The position numbers were made by a program, and so were the translations under genes. 17,766 nt of DNA from JBDNDK01 sp046719185. GTDB lineage: Bacteria > Armatimonadota > UBA5829. The stretch covers positions 1-17,766 of the forward strand of contig JBDNDK010000030.1 of NCBI GenBank assembly GCA_046719185.1, written 5' to 3'. This document shows, piece by piece, positions 1 through 6,876 of the stretch. How positions within the stretch are numbered: position 1 is the stretch's first letter; each line of letters starts with the position of its first letter. The notes beneath the pieces are model-generated. The model had not been told where the DNA came from and ran no database searches. It saw only the letters and a program-made list of their open reading frames with translations.

Positions 1-1
1 T

Positions 2-1288
2 AAAATCAAATCAAAACAAGCCAAGGTTGGTGTTATAGGTCTTGGTTATGTTGGGTTGCCATTTGTAGTAGAAAAAGCCAAAATGGGTTTTAGTGTTGTT
101 GGCATAGATAGAAAACAAGAAAGAGTGGATATGGTCAACAGAGGTGAAAACTACATTGGTGATGTAAAAGATGAAGAGCTAAAAGACTTAGTATCAAAGG
201 GGCTCATCACTGCTCAGACCACTTTTGAAGGCAGTGAAAACCTTGATGTAATAGTCATTTGTGTTCCCACTCCACTCACCAAAAACCTCACTCCAGACCT
301 TCAGTATATAGTTAATGTTACTGAACAATTTTCAAATCATATAAGGCAAGGTCAGCTCATATCTCTTGAATCCACCACATATCCCGGCACCACAGAAGAA
401 GTGATGCTTCCAATTTTAGAAAAAAGCGGATTAAAAGTAAATCAAGACTTCTTCCTATCCCATTCTCCAGAGAGAGTGGACCCAGGAAATAAAAGATACA
501 CCACTAAGAACACCAATAAAGTAGTAGGTGGAGTTGGTGCAGATTCTCTTGAAGTTGCAATGGCTTTCTATTCCCAAACTATTGACCATGTTGTCCCTGT
601 ATCAAGTGCAAAGACAGCAGAATTAGTCAAAGTATATGAAAACACCTTCAGAGCAGTTAATATAGCTCTAGTTAATGAGCTTGCATTGCTTTGTGACAGA
701 TTAGATTTGAATGTATGGGAAGTGCTGGATGCAGCATTCACCAAGCCTTTTGGTATAATGCCGTTTTATCCCGGTCCAGGAGTTGGTGGACACTGCATTC
801 CACTGGATCCTCATTATCTTGAATGGAAAGCAAAAGAAGTTAATTTCAACACCCATTTTATTGCTCTTGCTGGTGAGATAAATAGATATATGCCTGAATA
901 TACCAAAATGAAAGTCTGGAGAGTATTAAATGAAATTGGAGTTGCACCTTCAAAATCCAAAGTTTTAGCCATTGGTGCAGCCTACAAAAAGAATATTGAT
1001 GATTTCAGGGAATCACCAGCAATAGAAGTTATGAGCCTTTTAGTTAAAGATGGCGTCAATCTCAGTTACTATGATCCTTATGTGCCGGAATTCTCAGATT
1101 CAGGATTATCTATGAAATCTATAGAATTAACAAAAGAAGAGCTAGAAAAGCAGGATTCAGTTATCATACTCACAGATCATGACAATATTGATTATAATTT
1201 CATAGTAGCTAATTCTAAAAAAGTATTAGACACCAGAAATGCTACCAAAAACATCACAGAAAACAGAGAAAGGATCACTCTTTTATGA
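2..1288 (+). CDS. wbpA: UDP-N-acetylglucosamine 6-dehydrogenase (WbpA-like), 5' partial
   Basis: Member of the UDP-glucose/GDP-mannose dehydrogenase family, which oxidises C6 of a UDP-sugar to a carboxylate in two NAD+-dependent steps in the cytoplasm. The reading frame is open from base 2, and the visible N-terminus already contains the Rossmann motif GLGYVG, so the start codon lies upstream of the window; the TTG at 56 sits inside that motif and is not a start. Visible features are the Rossmann fold, the SPERVDPG segment, a long central helix region, and GVGGHCIP with the catalytic Cys at about visible residue 265 (codon at 794), followed by the C-terminal UDP-binding domain. 428 residues are visible, so few are missing. 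The gene overlaps the next by ATGA (1285-1288), implying translational coupling. The wlb/wbp neighbours favour UDP-GlcNAc as substrate, giving UDP-GlcNAcA, over UDP-ManNAc (WecC) or UDP-Glc (Ugd). Confidence 0.9.
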   Translation, partial: KIKSKQAKVGVIGLGYVGLPFVVEKAKMGFSVVGIDRKQERVDMVNRGENYIGDVKDEELKDLVSKGLITAQTTFEGSENLDVIVICVPTPLTKNLTPDLQYIVNVTEQFSNHIRQGQLISLESTTYPGTTEEVMLPILEKSGLKVNQDFFLSHSPERVDPGNKRYTTKNTNKVVGGVGADSLEVAMAFYSQTIDHVVPVSSAKTAELVKVYENTFRAVNIALVNELALLCDRLDLNVWEVLDAAFTKPFGIMPFYPGPGVGGHCIPLDPHYLEWKAKEVNFNTHFIALAGEINRYMPEYTKMKVWRVLNEIGVAPSKSKVLAIGAAYKKNIDDFRESPAIEVMSLLVKDGVNLSYYDPYVPEFSDSGLSMKSIELTKEELEKQDSVIILTDHDNIDYNFIVANSKKVLDTRNATKNITENRERITLL

Positions 1289-2223
1289 GGATAGCAGTCA
1301 TTGGAGCTGGCAATTGGGGTAAAAACCTTGTTAAAAATCTAAACAATATGGGATATCTATCAGGTATTGTTGAGATAAATCCCCAATTGAGAGATTCATA
1401 TTCAAAGGAGTATCCCAACACAAAGATATATCCGGATTTAGATTCTTTTATAAAGGAAGATTTTGATGCTGCTGTTGTTGCTACACCAGCTCCTTACCAT
1501 TTTGAAATAGCAGAAAAAATCCTGCTAAGAGGAAAAGATGTTCTGGTTGAAAAACCAATCACTCTCACTTCTGCTGATGCTCAAACACTATTAAATCTGG
1601 CAACAGAGAATAATAGAGTTTTAATGGTCAATCATTTGCTTATGTACCAACCAGCTGTTCAATGGATAAAAAAAGCATTAGAATCTAAGCTGATTGGCAA
1701 GTTATATAGAATCCATCAAAAAAGGCTTGCTCTTGGCAGAGCTAGAAATATTGAAAATGTATTGTGGAGCTTGGGAGTGCATGATATTGCAGTTTCACAA
1801 TTTCTGATAGATTCTAAACCAATCAAAATGAAAGCACATGGTCAATGTGTGCTTAATAATAATATAGAAGATGATGTATATCTGCATGTAGAATATGAAA
1901 ATGGTGTGCATTCAAATCTACACTGCTCTTGGCTATGGTATGAAACAAACAGAGGCATGGTGCTAATTGGTTCAGAAGGCATGCTATTTTACAATGAAAT
2001 GGAACAAAAGGTATATTTATATAAAAAGACAATTGATGAAAATCTATGCAATGTAGATAATGGCAGTGAGTTGGTGTATGAAGGCAGTGGAGAACCAGTT
2101 AAACTAATGCTGGAGCATTTTGTGCACTGCATCAACACCAACACCACGCCAATATCTGATGGCAATAATGCATTAGAAGTGGTCAAAATCTTGGAACAGG
2201 CAGAGAAGGAGTTAAAGCAATGA
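1285..2223 (+). CDS. wbpB: UDP-GlcNAcA 3-dehydrogenase, Gfo/Idh/MocA family (WlbA/WbpB-like)
   Basis: 312-residue Gfo/Idh/MocA oxidoreductase. The N-terminal NAD(P)-binding fold opens with VIGAGNWGKN (residues 5-14), and the family EKP motif with the conserved Lys is at about 89-91; the C-terminal half is the alpha/beta substrate domain. By analogy with Pseudomonas WbpB and Bordetella WlbA, it oxidises the C3 hydroxyl of UDP-GlcNAcA to a ketone. In those enzymes bound NADH is recycled with 2-oxoglutarate, pairing the step with the aminotransferase. The gene starts within the ATGA overlap with its upstream neighbour and ends in another ATGA overlap with the acetyltransferase; the purine-rich AAAGGA near 1269-1274 is its likely ribosome site. 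Family assignment is secure; the exact substrate is inferred from the four-gene context. Confidence 0.88.
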   Translation: MRIAVIGAGNWGKNLVKNLNNMGYLSGIVEINPQLRDSYSKEYPNTKIYPDLDSFIKEDFDAAVVATPAPYHFEIAEKILLRGKDVLVEKPITLTSADAQTLLNLATENNRVLMVNHLLMYQPAVQWIKKALESKLIGKLYRIHQKRLALGRARNIENVLWSLGVHDIAVSQFLIDSKPIKMKAHGQCVLNNNIEDDVYLHVEYENGVHSNLHCSWLWYETNRGMVLIGSEGMLFYNEMEQKVYLYKKTIDENLCNVDNGSELVYEGSGEPVKLMLEHFVHCINTNTTPISDGNNALEVVKILEQAEKELKQ

Positions 2224-2798
2224 GTGATTTTTTTGTTCATGAGTCATCTTATGTAGATGAAGGAGCAAAAATAGGCAAAGGCACAAAGATTTGGCATTTC
2301 AGCCATATTATGTCTGGTGCTGAAATTGGTGAAAAATGCATATTAGGTCAAAATGTCTGCATTTCACCAAATGTAAAAATAGGCAATTATGTAAAAATAC
2401 AAAATAATGTCTCTGTATACGAAGGTGTAGAATTAGAAGATTATGTATTTTGCGGACCTAGTATGGTTTTCACAAATGTAATCACTCCGAGATCTGAATA
2501 TCCAAGAGCAACTAGTGAGCATTATCACAAAACGTTAGTCAAAAGAGGTGCCAGTATTGGTGCAAACGCTACTATAAGATGTGGTGTCACTTTGCATGAA
2601 TGTGCATTTGTAGCCGCTGGTGCAGTAGTAACAAAAGATGTTCCTTCCTATGCAATAGTGGCTGGTGTACCTGCAAAAATAGTGGGCTGGATGAGTGCAT
2701 TTGGTGATGTGATGAACTTTGAAAATAGCGACACATTCACAGATTCAATTGGACATACATACAAAAAAGTAAGTGATACAGAAGTAATTAAATTATAA
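2220..2798 (+). CDS. wbpD: UDP-sugar 3-N-acetyltransferase, left-handed beta-helix (WlbB/WbpD-like)
   Basis: 192-residue hexapeptide-repeat acyltransferase. Repeated V/I-x-I-G units run from about residue 11 to 155 (AKIGKGTKIWHFSHI, AEIGEKCILGQN, VKIGNYVKIQNN, ASIGANATIRCG), folding as a left-handed beta-helix that normally trimerises. The segment GPSMVFTNVITPR (79-91) is the loop characteristic of the WbpD/WlbB group. The expected reaction transfers acetyl from acetyl-CoA to the 3-amino group of UDP-GlcNAc3NA, giving UDP-GlcNAc(3NAc)A. The start ATG overlaps the previous stop by 4 bases and has a strong AAGGAG ribosome site at 2206-2211. The gene lies before the aminotransferase on the DNA although it acts after it. 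A palindromic repeat follows the stop codon. Confidence 0.88.
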   Translation: MSDFFVHESSYVDEGAKIGKGTKIWHFSHIMSGAEIGEKCILGQNVCISPNVKIGNYVKIQNNVSVYEGVELEDYVFCGPSMVFTNVITPRSEYPRATSEHYHKTLVKRGASIGANATIRCGVTLHECAFVAAGAVVTKDVPSYAIVAGVPAKIVGWMSAFGDVMNFENSDTFTDSIGHTYKKVSDTEVIKL

Positions 2799-2809
2799 TT
2801 AGGGATTAC

Positions 2810-2866
2810 GTCATGCTGAACTTGATTCAGCATCTGCTATAGACCCTGAAACAAGTTTAAGGTGAC
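2810..2866. repeat. Imperfect palindromic intergenic repeat element
   Basis: Two 26-base arms, 2810-2835 and 2841-2866, are inverted copies matching at 19 of 26 positions around a 5-base loop. The left arm contains its own perfect 8-bp hairpin (ATGCTGAA at 2813-2820 with TTCAGCAT at 2826-2833). Read on the minus strand from 2833, the arm would encode MLNQVQHD, a signature I recall at the start of many spurious predicted proteins in AT-rich genomes carrying this dispersed element. It occupies most of the 99-base gap between the acetyltransferase and aminotransferase genes. In RNA it would form a long hairpin inside the operon transcript. No T-run follows, so a terminator role is unlikely. Confidence 0.75.
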
Positions 2867-2897
2867 ATGCTAATTGTATTAAACAAGGAGCTTTATA

Positions 2898-4007
2898 ATG
2901 TCTGAGAACAAAATACCAATATTAGATATATCTGCTGAGATTAGTGCCATTTGGGATGAAATAATGCCTGCTATTGAGGGAGTGCTCAAGGCTGGTCAAT
3001 TCATCATGGGACCAAATGTAAAAGCTTTTGAGCAGGAAGTTGCAAACTATCTGCAAGTTAAAAATGCCATTGCTTGCAACTCCGGAACTGATGCCCTAGT
3101 TTTAGCTATCAGAGCAATGGGCATCAAATGTGGAGATGAGATAATCACAAGTCCATTTACATTCTTTGCCACATCTGAGGCATTTGGTCATGTGGGTGCA
3201 GTGCCAGTATTTGTTGATATAGACCCAAAAACTTTCAATATGGACATATCTCAAATAGAGTCTAAAATTACATCTAAAACAAAAGCAATAATACCTGTTC
3301 ACTTATTTGGACATGCAGTTGATATGGATCCTCTAATGGACATTGCGAAGAAGCATAATTTAATGATATTAGAGGACTGTGCTCAGGCATTTGGCAGTGA
3401 ATATAAAAACAAGAAAGTATCTACTATTGGAAACTGTGGAGCTTTGTCATTCTTCCCATCAAAGAATTTGGGTGCTTGTGGTGATGGTGGAATGTTTATA
3501 TCAAATGATGATGAGCTCTCTGCAAAAGCAAGAATGTTAAGGGTGCATGGAGCAAGCAAGAAATACTACAATGAAGAGATAGGATACAATTCCAGATTAG
3601 ATGAGATTCAAGCCGCTATTTTGAGAATAAAGCTCAAATACATTGATGAATGGAATGATGGCAGAAGACAAGCAGCAGAGAGATATAATGCAATGCTTGC
3701 AGGTATTGATGGAATTACCACTCCATATCGTGCAGATTATACTAAGCATGTCTATCATCAATACACAATCAAAGTGGCAAATGGCAAGAGAGATGAATTG
3801 CAGAAGAAACTAGCTGATACAGGAATTGGCTCATTTGTATATTATCCTGTGCCATTAAATAATTTACCAGTTTATAAGAACATGGAATTTGGTCCCCTAC
3901 CCAACTCAGACCAATGTGCAAGTGAAGTTTTGAGCCTGCCAATCTGGCCCAAAATCACAGAAGAAGTGCAGATGAGAGTTGTGGAAGGGATTAGGAATTC
4001 TTTATAA
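2898..4007 (+). CDS. wbpE: UDP-3-keto-GlcNAcA 3-aminotransferase, DegT/DnrJ/EryC1 family (WbpE-like)
   Basis: 369-residue PLP-dependent fold-type I aminotransferase. Visible motifs are CNSGTDALVLAIRA (60-73, phosphate binding), HLFGHAVDMD (135-144), EDCAQAFGS (159-167, with Asp160 expected to pair with the pyridine nitrogen), and SFFPSKNLGACGDGG with the Schiff-base Lys at 189. It is expected to transfer an amino group from glutamate to the C3 ketone made by the WlbA-like enzyme, giving UDP-GlcNAc3NA and 2-oxoglutarate, which the WlbA partner can reuse. AAGGAG at 2885-2890 lies 7 bases before ATG. It is separated from the three coupled genes by the palindromic repeat but is on the same strand with no obvious promoter between. 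Length and motifs are complete. Confidence 0.9.
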   Translation: MSENKIPILDISAEISAIWDEIMPAIEGVLKAGQFIMGPNVKAFEQEVANYLQVKNAIACNSGTDALVLAIRAMGIKCGDEIITSPFTFFATSEAFGHVGAVPVFVDIDPKTFNMDISQIESKITSKTKAIIPVHLFGHAVDMDPLMDIAKKHNLMILEDCAQAFGSEYKNKKVSTIGNCGALSFFPSKNLGACGDGGMFISNDDELSAKARMLRVHGASKKYYNEEIGYNSRLDEIQAAILRIKLKYIDEWNDGRRQAAERYNAMLAGIDGITTPYRADYTKHVYHQYTIKVANGKRDELQKKLADTGIGSFVYYPVPLNNLPVYKNMEFGPLPNSDQCASEVLSLPIWPKITEEVQMRVVEGIRNSL

Positions 4008-4946
4008 ATGAAAGTCTTAATAGTCACAAATATGTTTCCAACAGAAAAAAAACCTTTCTTTGGTATATTTGTGAAAGAACAGTATGAAGAAATACTTAAG
4101 CAAGGCATAAATGCTGATTTATTTTTTATTGATGCATCAAAGGGTAAAACTGCTTACCTAAAAGCTATCTTTGAAATGAGAAAAAAAATAAAAAATAATA
4201 ACTATGATTTAATTCATGCTCATTATGTTTTTTCAGGTTGGGTTGCAAGGTTTCAGAAAAAATTGCCTATAGTTGTTACATCACATGGCTCAGATACTGA
4301 GGGTTCTCATGGTTTATTGCTGAAGCTATTATTTCCATTAGTTGATGCAGTTACAATTACTTCTAAACAAAATCAGCAAAGAATAGGTTTATTAAATACA
4401 CATCTATTGCCTTGTGGAGTAAATACAGATATATTCAAGTACACTTCAAGAGATGATGCAAGAAAAAAGCTTGGTATAGATTTAGCAGATAATATAATGC
4501 TTTATGTTGGCAGAGACGATCCGTTAAAAAGATTAGATATCATAAAAGACTCTTACAATATTGTAAGAAAAGATTTCCCTAATACCAAACTAATTCTTGG
4601 CACAAATATAGATCATCAATTAATACCACTATATATGAATGCAGCAGATGTATTTGTTTTTGCTTCTGAAACTGAAGGCTCACCAGTTGTTATAAAAGAA
4701 GCAATAGCCTGTAATTTACCAATTGTATCTGTTGATGTTGGTGATGTTGTAGAACAAATTAGAGATATAGACAATTGCTATATCTGTGAGAGAACTCCAG
4801 AATCAATGGCAATTTATTTAAAAAAAGTCTTTGAAAGCAATTGTAGATCTAATGGCAATCAATATCTCAACAGAATTAGCAATAAAGTAATCGTTGAAAA
4901 ACTTATTGGCATATATGAGGGATTAATAGAAAAAACAAAAAAATAA
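4008..4946 (+). CDS. Glycosyltransferase, GT4-like (GT-B fold)
   Basis: 312-residue retaining-type glycosyltransferase of GT-B fold. The N-terminal acceptor domain has VTNMFPTEKKPFFGIFV (6-22), DLIHAHYVFSGW (67-78) and TSHGSD (91-96). The C-terminal donor domain has LYVGRDDPLKR (165-175) and the E-x7-E signature, Glu223 and Glu231, within ETEGSPVVIKEAIACNLPIV. It is short for GT4, where 350-400 residues is common, but both domains are recognisable. The ATG directly abuts the stop of the aminotransferase gene (TAA 4005-4007), so it is probably translated as part of the same operon. Donor and acceptor cannot be told from sequence. Confidence 0.85.
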   Translation: MKVLIVTNMFPTEKKPFFGIFVKEQYEEILKQGINADLFFIDASKGKTAYLKAIFEMRKKIKNNNYDLIHAHYVFSGWVARFQKKLPIVVTSHGSDTEGSHGLLLKLLFPLVDAVTITSKQNQQRIGLLNTHLLPCGVNTDIFKYTSRDDARKKLGIDLADNIMLYVGRDDPLKRLDIIKDSYNIVRKDFPNTKLILGTNIDHQLIPLYMNAADVFVFASETEGSPVVIKEAIACNLPIVSVDVGDVVEQIRDIDNCYICERTPESMAIYLKKVFESNCRSNGNQYLNRISNKVIVEKLIGIYEGLIEKTKK

Positions 4947-5033
4947 TTTAGTTATGCAACAATTAAACTAAAGAATATATTTGCTACATATGCCATTAAG
5001 GGGAAATAGAAACTAATATCATTGGAGATAATA

Positions 5034-5921
5034 TTGCCTGAAATCACTATCGGAATACCATTCTATAATTGTGAGAAATACCTAGTTAACTGCATCAAGT
5101 CTGTTTTTGCTCAAACATTCACAGACTGGGAGCTGATATTAGTTGATGATGGATCAACAGATAGATCTCTCGCAATTGCACAATCTATAAAAGACCCAAG
5201 AGTAAAAGTGTTTTCAGATGGTGTAAATAAAGGCATCGGTGCTAGAAGAAGGCAAATTGTAGATTTAACTGATTCAAAATATCTAGCTTGGTGGGATGCT
5301 GATGATATTTTTCATCCCAAAAGACTTGAAGAACAATATAATATACTGCAAAACAATGAGAAAATTGGCATTGTAGATAATTCATTTTTTACTATGAATG
5401 CAAACCTTAATGTTTTTAGGCTTATAGAAAAAAAAGAAGGATTAGTTGATAAAGAAAAAATTAAAATCACACCAACAATTGCTAATGGCACCACTCTAGG
5501 CAGAACAGCACTGTATAAAAAATATAACTATGATCCCAAATTAGGCAGAAGTGAAGACTGGGATGTATGGATAAGAGCAATGGGTGAATATGATTATTAT
5601 CATATAAATCAGCCTTTATACTTCAGACTTCATGCCTATGAAGGTGAAAAACCTAGATTAGACAGAGAATTTTCCAATGCTAAATATGCATCTATAATAT
5701 ATCTGAAGCATGGCTTTTCAAAACTTGGTTTTTTAAAAGCAATCAAAATGGTGTTAAGAACATATATCACAACCTGTGGAAGAGTATTCTTCATATCTAT
5801 TGGAAAACATAATATCTTTAAGATTGACAAGATAAACACTCTCACACCAGAAAAAAAACAACAAGCAGAATCAATATTAAAACAAATAATAGAAACAAAA
5901 GTGCCGGGAATAGATGATTAA
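5034..5921 (+). CDS. Glycosyltransferase family 2 (GT-A fold)
   Basis: Inverting-type GT2 enzyme. The N-terminus ITIGIPFYNCEKYL is the classical GT2 beta-1/helix; VDDGS is at 37-41 and the DxD-type motif DADD at 88-91 after AWW; a conserved SEDWDVWIRA (173-182) supplies the likely catalytic acid. No ATG suits the frame. TTG at 5034 has GGAG (5024-5027) 6 bases upstream and begins MPEITIGIPF, so I prefer it to the in-frame TTG at 5022, whose only purine-rich upstream tract is about 15 bases away. Protein length is then 295. A gap of 87 bases precedes it with no clear promoter. It ends 3 bases from the stop of a convergent gene. Substrate unknown. Confidence 0.85.
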   Translation: MPEITIGIPFYNCEKYLVNCIKSVFAQTFTDWELILVDDGSTDRSLAIAQSIKDPRVKVFSDGVNKGIGARRRQIVDLTDSKYLAWWDADDIFHPKRLEEQYNILQNNEKIGIVDNSFFTMNANLNVFRLIEKKEGLVDKEKIKITPTIANGTTLGRTALYKKYNYDPKLGRSEDWDVWIRAMGEYDYYHINQPLYFRLHAYEGEKPRLDREFSNAKYASIIYLKHGFSKLGFLKAIKMVLRTYITTCGRVFFISIGKHNIFKIDKINTLTPEKKQQAESILKQIIETKVPGIDD

Positions 5922-5924
5922 ATC

Positions 5925-6719
5925 TTAAGTGTATTTTATAGGGTAACCTTTATATGTTTTGAACCATAATCTTTGCAGTCTTCTCCATATTCCTCTTATC
6001 TTCTTTGTTAGATAATATACCACTCTTTCTACTACATTATAATAATTGCTCACTAGCTTTATATTTTCATTTTTTCTCTGTGTTATATCAGAGCTGAGCC
6101 CTGTCTTATCATATCTGCAGACTATCAAATCAATATATCTCCATCTAGCTCCAGCATCCACAGACCTCAAAATCCATTCTTTATCTGCTATTATTTTGTA
6201 GCTAATATCAAACCCACCAATTTTTTTGTAGAGCTCTGTTTTTGTGATGGTAGCTTGATGGCATATAGTTGTATTATGCAAAATAAACCTATTAATTTTT
6301 CTTTCTTGTGGTCCAGCCCATATTTTTTTATTATCATCTACCACTATTGGGTCACCATAATAACAGTCAAAATTAGGATATTTATTTATATTATCCACAA
6401 TATCATTCAGAGTGTATTCATTATAAAAACAATCTCCTGTATTCATAAACACTACAAACTCACCATTTGCATAAGATACACCCTTGTTCATTGCATCATA
6501 CACACCATTATCAGGTTCAGATATGAATGTATCTATATAGCTTTCATATTCCTTGATAGCTGATATTGTTTCAGGCTTAGATCCTCCATCCACTACTATC
6601 CATTGAATATTTTTATATGTCTGGTTAGAAATGCTTTTAAAAGTAAGATCTATATTCTCCTTAGGTTCATTGTAGCAAATTGTAATTACAGAGATTTTTA
6701 GGTTAGCATTATCTGGCAT
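5925..6719 (-). CDS. Glycosyltransferase family 2, WcaE/PGL-like
   Basis: 264-residue GT-A glycosyltransferase on the minus strand, the only complete minus-strand gene in the window. Motifs are ISVITICYNE (9-18), VVDGGS (42-47), EPDNGVYDAMNKG (68-80) and FMNTGD (91-96), which stands where GT2 enzymes usually have DxD; KEWILRS follows later. This pattern resembles the colanic-acid WcaE group. The start ATG at 6717-6719 is preceded on its strand by GGAAA. A weak promoter is proposed at 6746-6773. It is convergent with the upstream GT2 gene, whose stop lies 3 bases away, leaving no room for a terminator hairpin between them. Its orientation implies independent expression from the rest of the locus. 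Fold is confident; sugar specificity is not. Confidence 0.85.
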   Translation of the reverse strand: MPDNANLKISVITICYNEPKENIDLTFKSISNQTYKNIQWIVVDGGSKPETISAIKEYESYIDTFISEPDNGVYDAMNKGVSYANGEFVVFMNTGDCFYNEYTLNDIVDNINKYPNFDCYYGDPIVVDDNKKIWAGPQERKINRFILHNTTICHQATITKTELYKKIGGFDISYKIIADKEWILRSVDAGARWRYIDLIVCRYDKTGLSSDITQRKNENIKLVSNYYNVVERVVYYLTKKIRGIWRRLQRLWFKTYKGYPIKYT

Positions 6720-6745
6720 TTTTTAATTTCCATTGATGAATTAAA

Positions 6746-6773
6746 ATAATAAAATCACACATAATAATAGCAA
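6746..6773 (-). promoter_or_regulatory. Candidate sigma70-like promoter for the minus-strand GT2
   Basis: On the minus strand, TTGCTA (6768-6773) and TATTAT (6746-6751) are separated by 16 bases, matching the -35 and -10 consensus at 4 and 5 of 6 positions. The predicted transcript would begin about 20 bases before the ATG at 6719. AT-rich DNA gives such matches by chance, so confidence is low. Confidence 0.3.
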
Positions 6774-6845
6774 TTTACCTCTTCTTTTTGCAAAAACAAT
6801 ATAATATTTCTTTTGACTAAGGAATAAATCAATGATAATCTATTT
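6767..6845 (+). repeat. Intergenic direct repeat, copy 1
   Basis: First copy of a directly repeated leader. Bases 6799-6834 are identical (36 of 36) to 7976-8011, and after one mismatch 10 more bases match (6836-6845). Upstream, similarity continues with small gaps back to ATAGCAAT at 6767. It contains a perfect TATAAT (6800-6805), TTGACT (6813-6818), the Shine-Dalgarno AAGGA (6819-6823) and an ATG (6832-6834). It lies just before the glycosyltransferase gene at 6873. No inverted ends or transposase are visible, so it does not look like an insertion sequence. Confidence 0.85.
6800..6805 (+). promoter_or_regulatory. Candidate -10 element in repeat copy 1
   Basis: Perfect TATAAT, kept at the same place in both repeat copies (the other is at 7977-7982). 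A start site near 6812 would place the AAGGA and mini-ORF ATG immediately downstream. A clear -35 is missing: 17 bases upstream is ACCTCT in both copies. This may be an activator-dependent promoter, or the match may be chance in AT-rich DNA. Confidence 0.4.
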
Positions 6846-6876
6846 ATGTAGACATATTAAATACATAATTATTTGA
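6832..6876 (+). CDS. Putative 14-residue leader peptide upstream of glycosyltransferase
   Basis: Short ORF beginning ATG at 6832 with AAGGA 8 bases before it, and ending TGA at 6874-6876. It encodes MIIYLCRHIKYIII, hydrophobic with three central basic residues. Its stop shares bases with the TTG start (6873-6875) of the next gene, the TTGA equivalent of an ATGA overlap, so termination here could feed initiation there. The second repeat copy encodes a similar peptide in ungapped alignment. Expression is unproven; a chance ORF downstream of a conserved ribosome site remains possible. Confidence 0.35.
   Translation: MIIYLCRHIKYIII

Noticed and set aside
2648..2833. Minus-strand ORF starting MLNQVQHD
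   Set aside because: It begins in the palindromic repeat and then runs antisense through the acetyltransferase gene; it has no family signature and is the typical artefact of this element.
4947..5033. Gap before the GT2 gene, checked for a third repeat copy, promoter or terminator
   Set aside because: No copy of the 6767/7943 leader, only a weak 6-bp inverted match and two tiny ORFs (5 and 8 codons) that are unlike the leaders.
6255..6563. 102-residue plus-strand ORF opposite the minus-strand GT2
   Set aside because: Ile/His/Tyr-rich translation with no domain features; the opposite strand encodes a clear glycosyltransferase with ordered motifs.
6813..6840. TTGACT in the repeats read as a -35 with a -10 at TAATCT, 17 bases on
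   Set aside because: The -10 match is only 3 of 6 and would place the start beyond the Shine-Dalgarno and mini-ORF ATG; the upstream TATAAT fits better.
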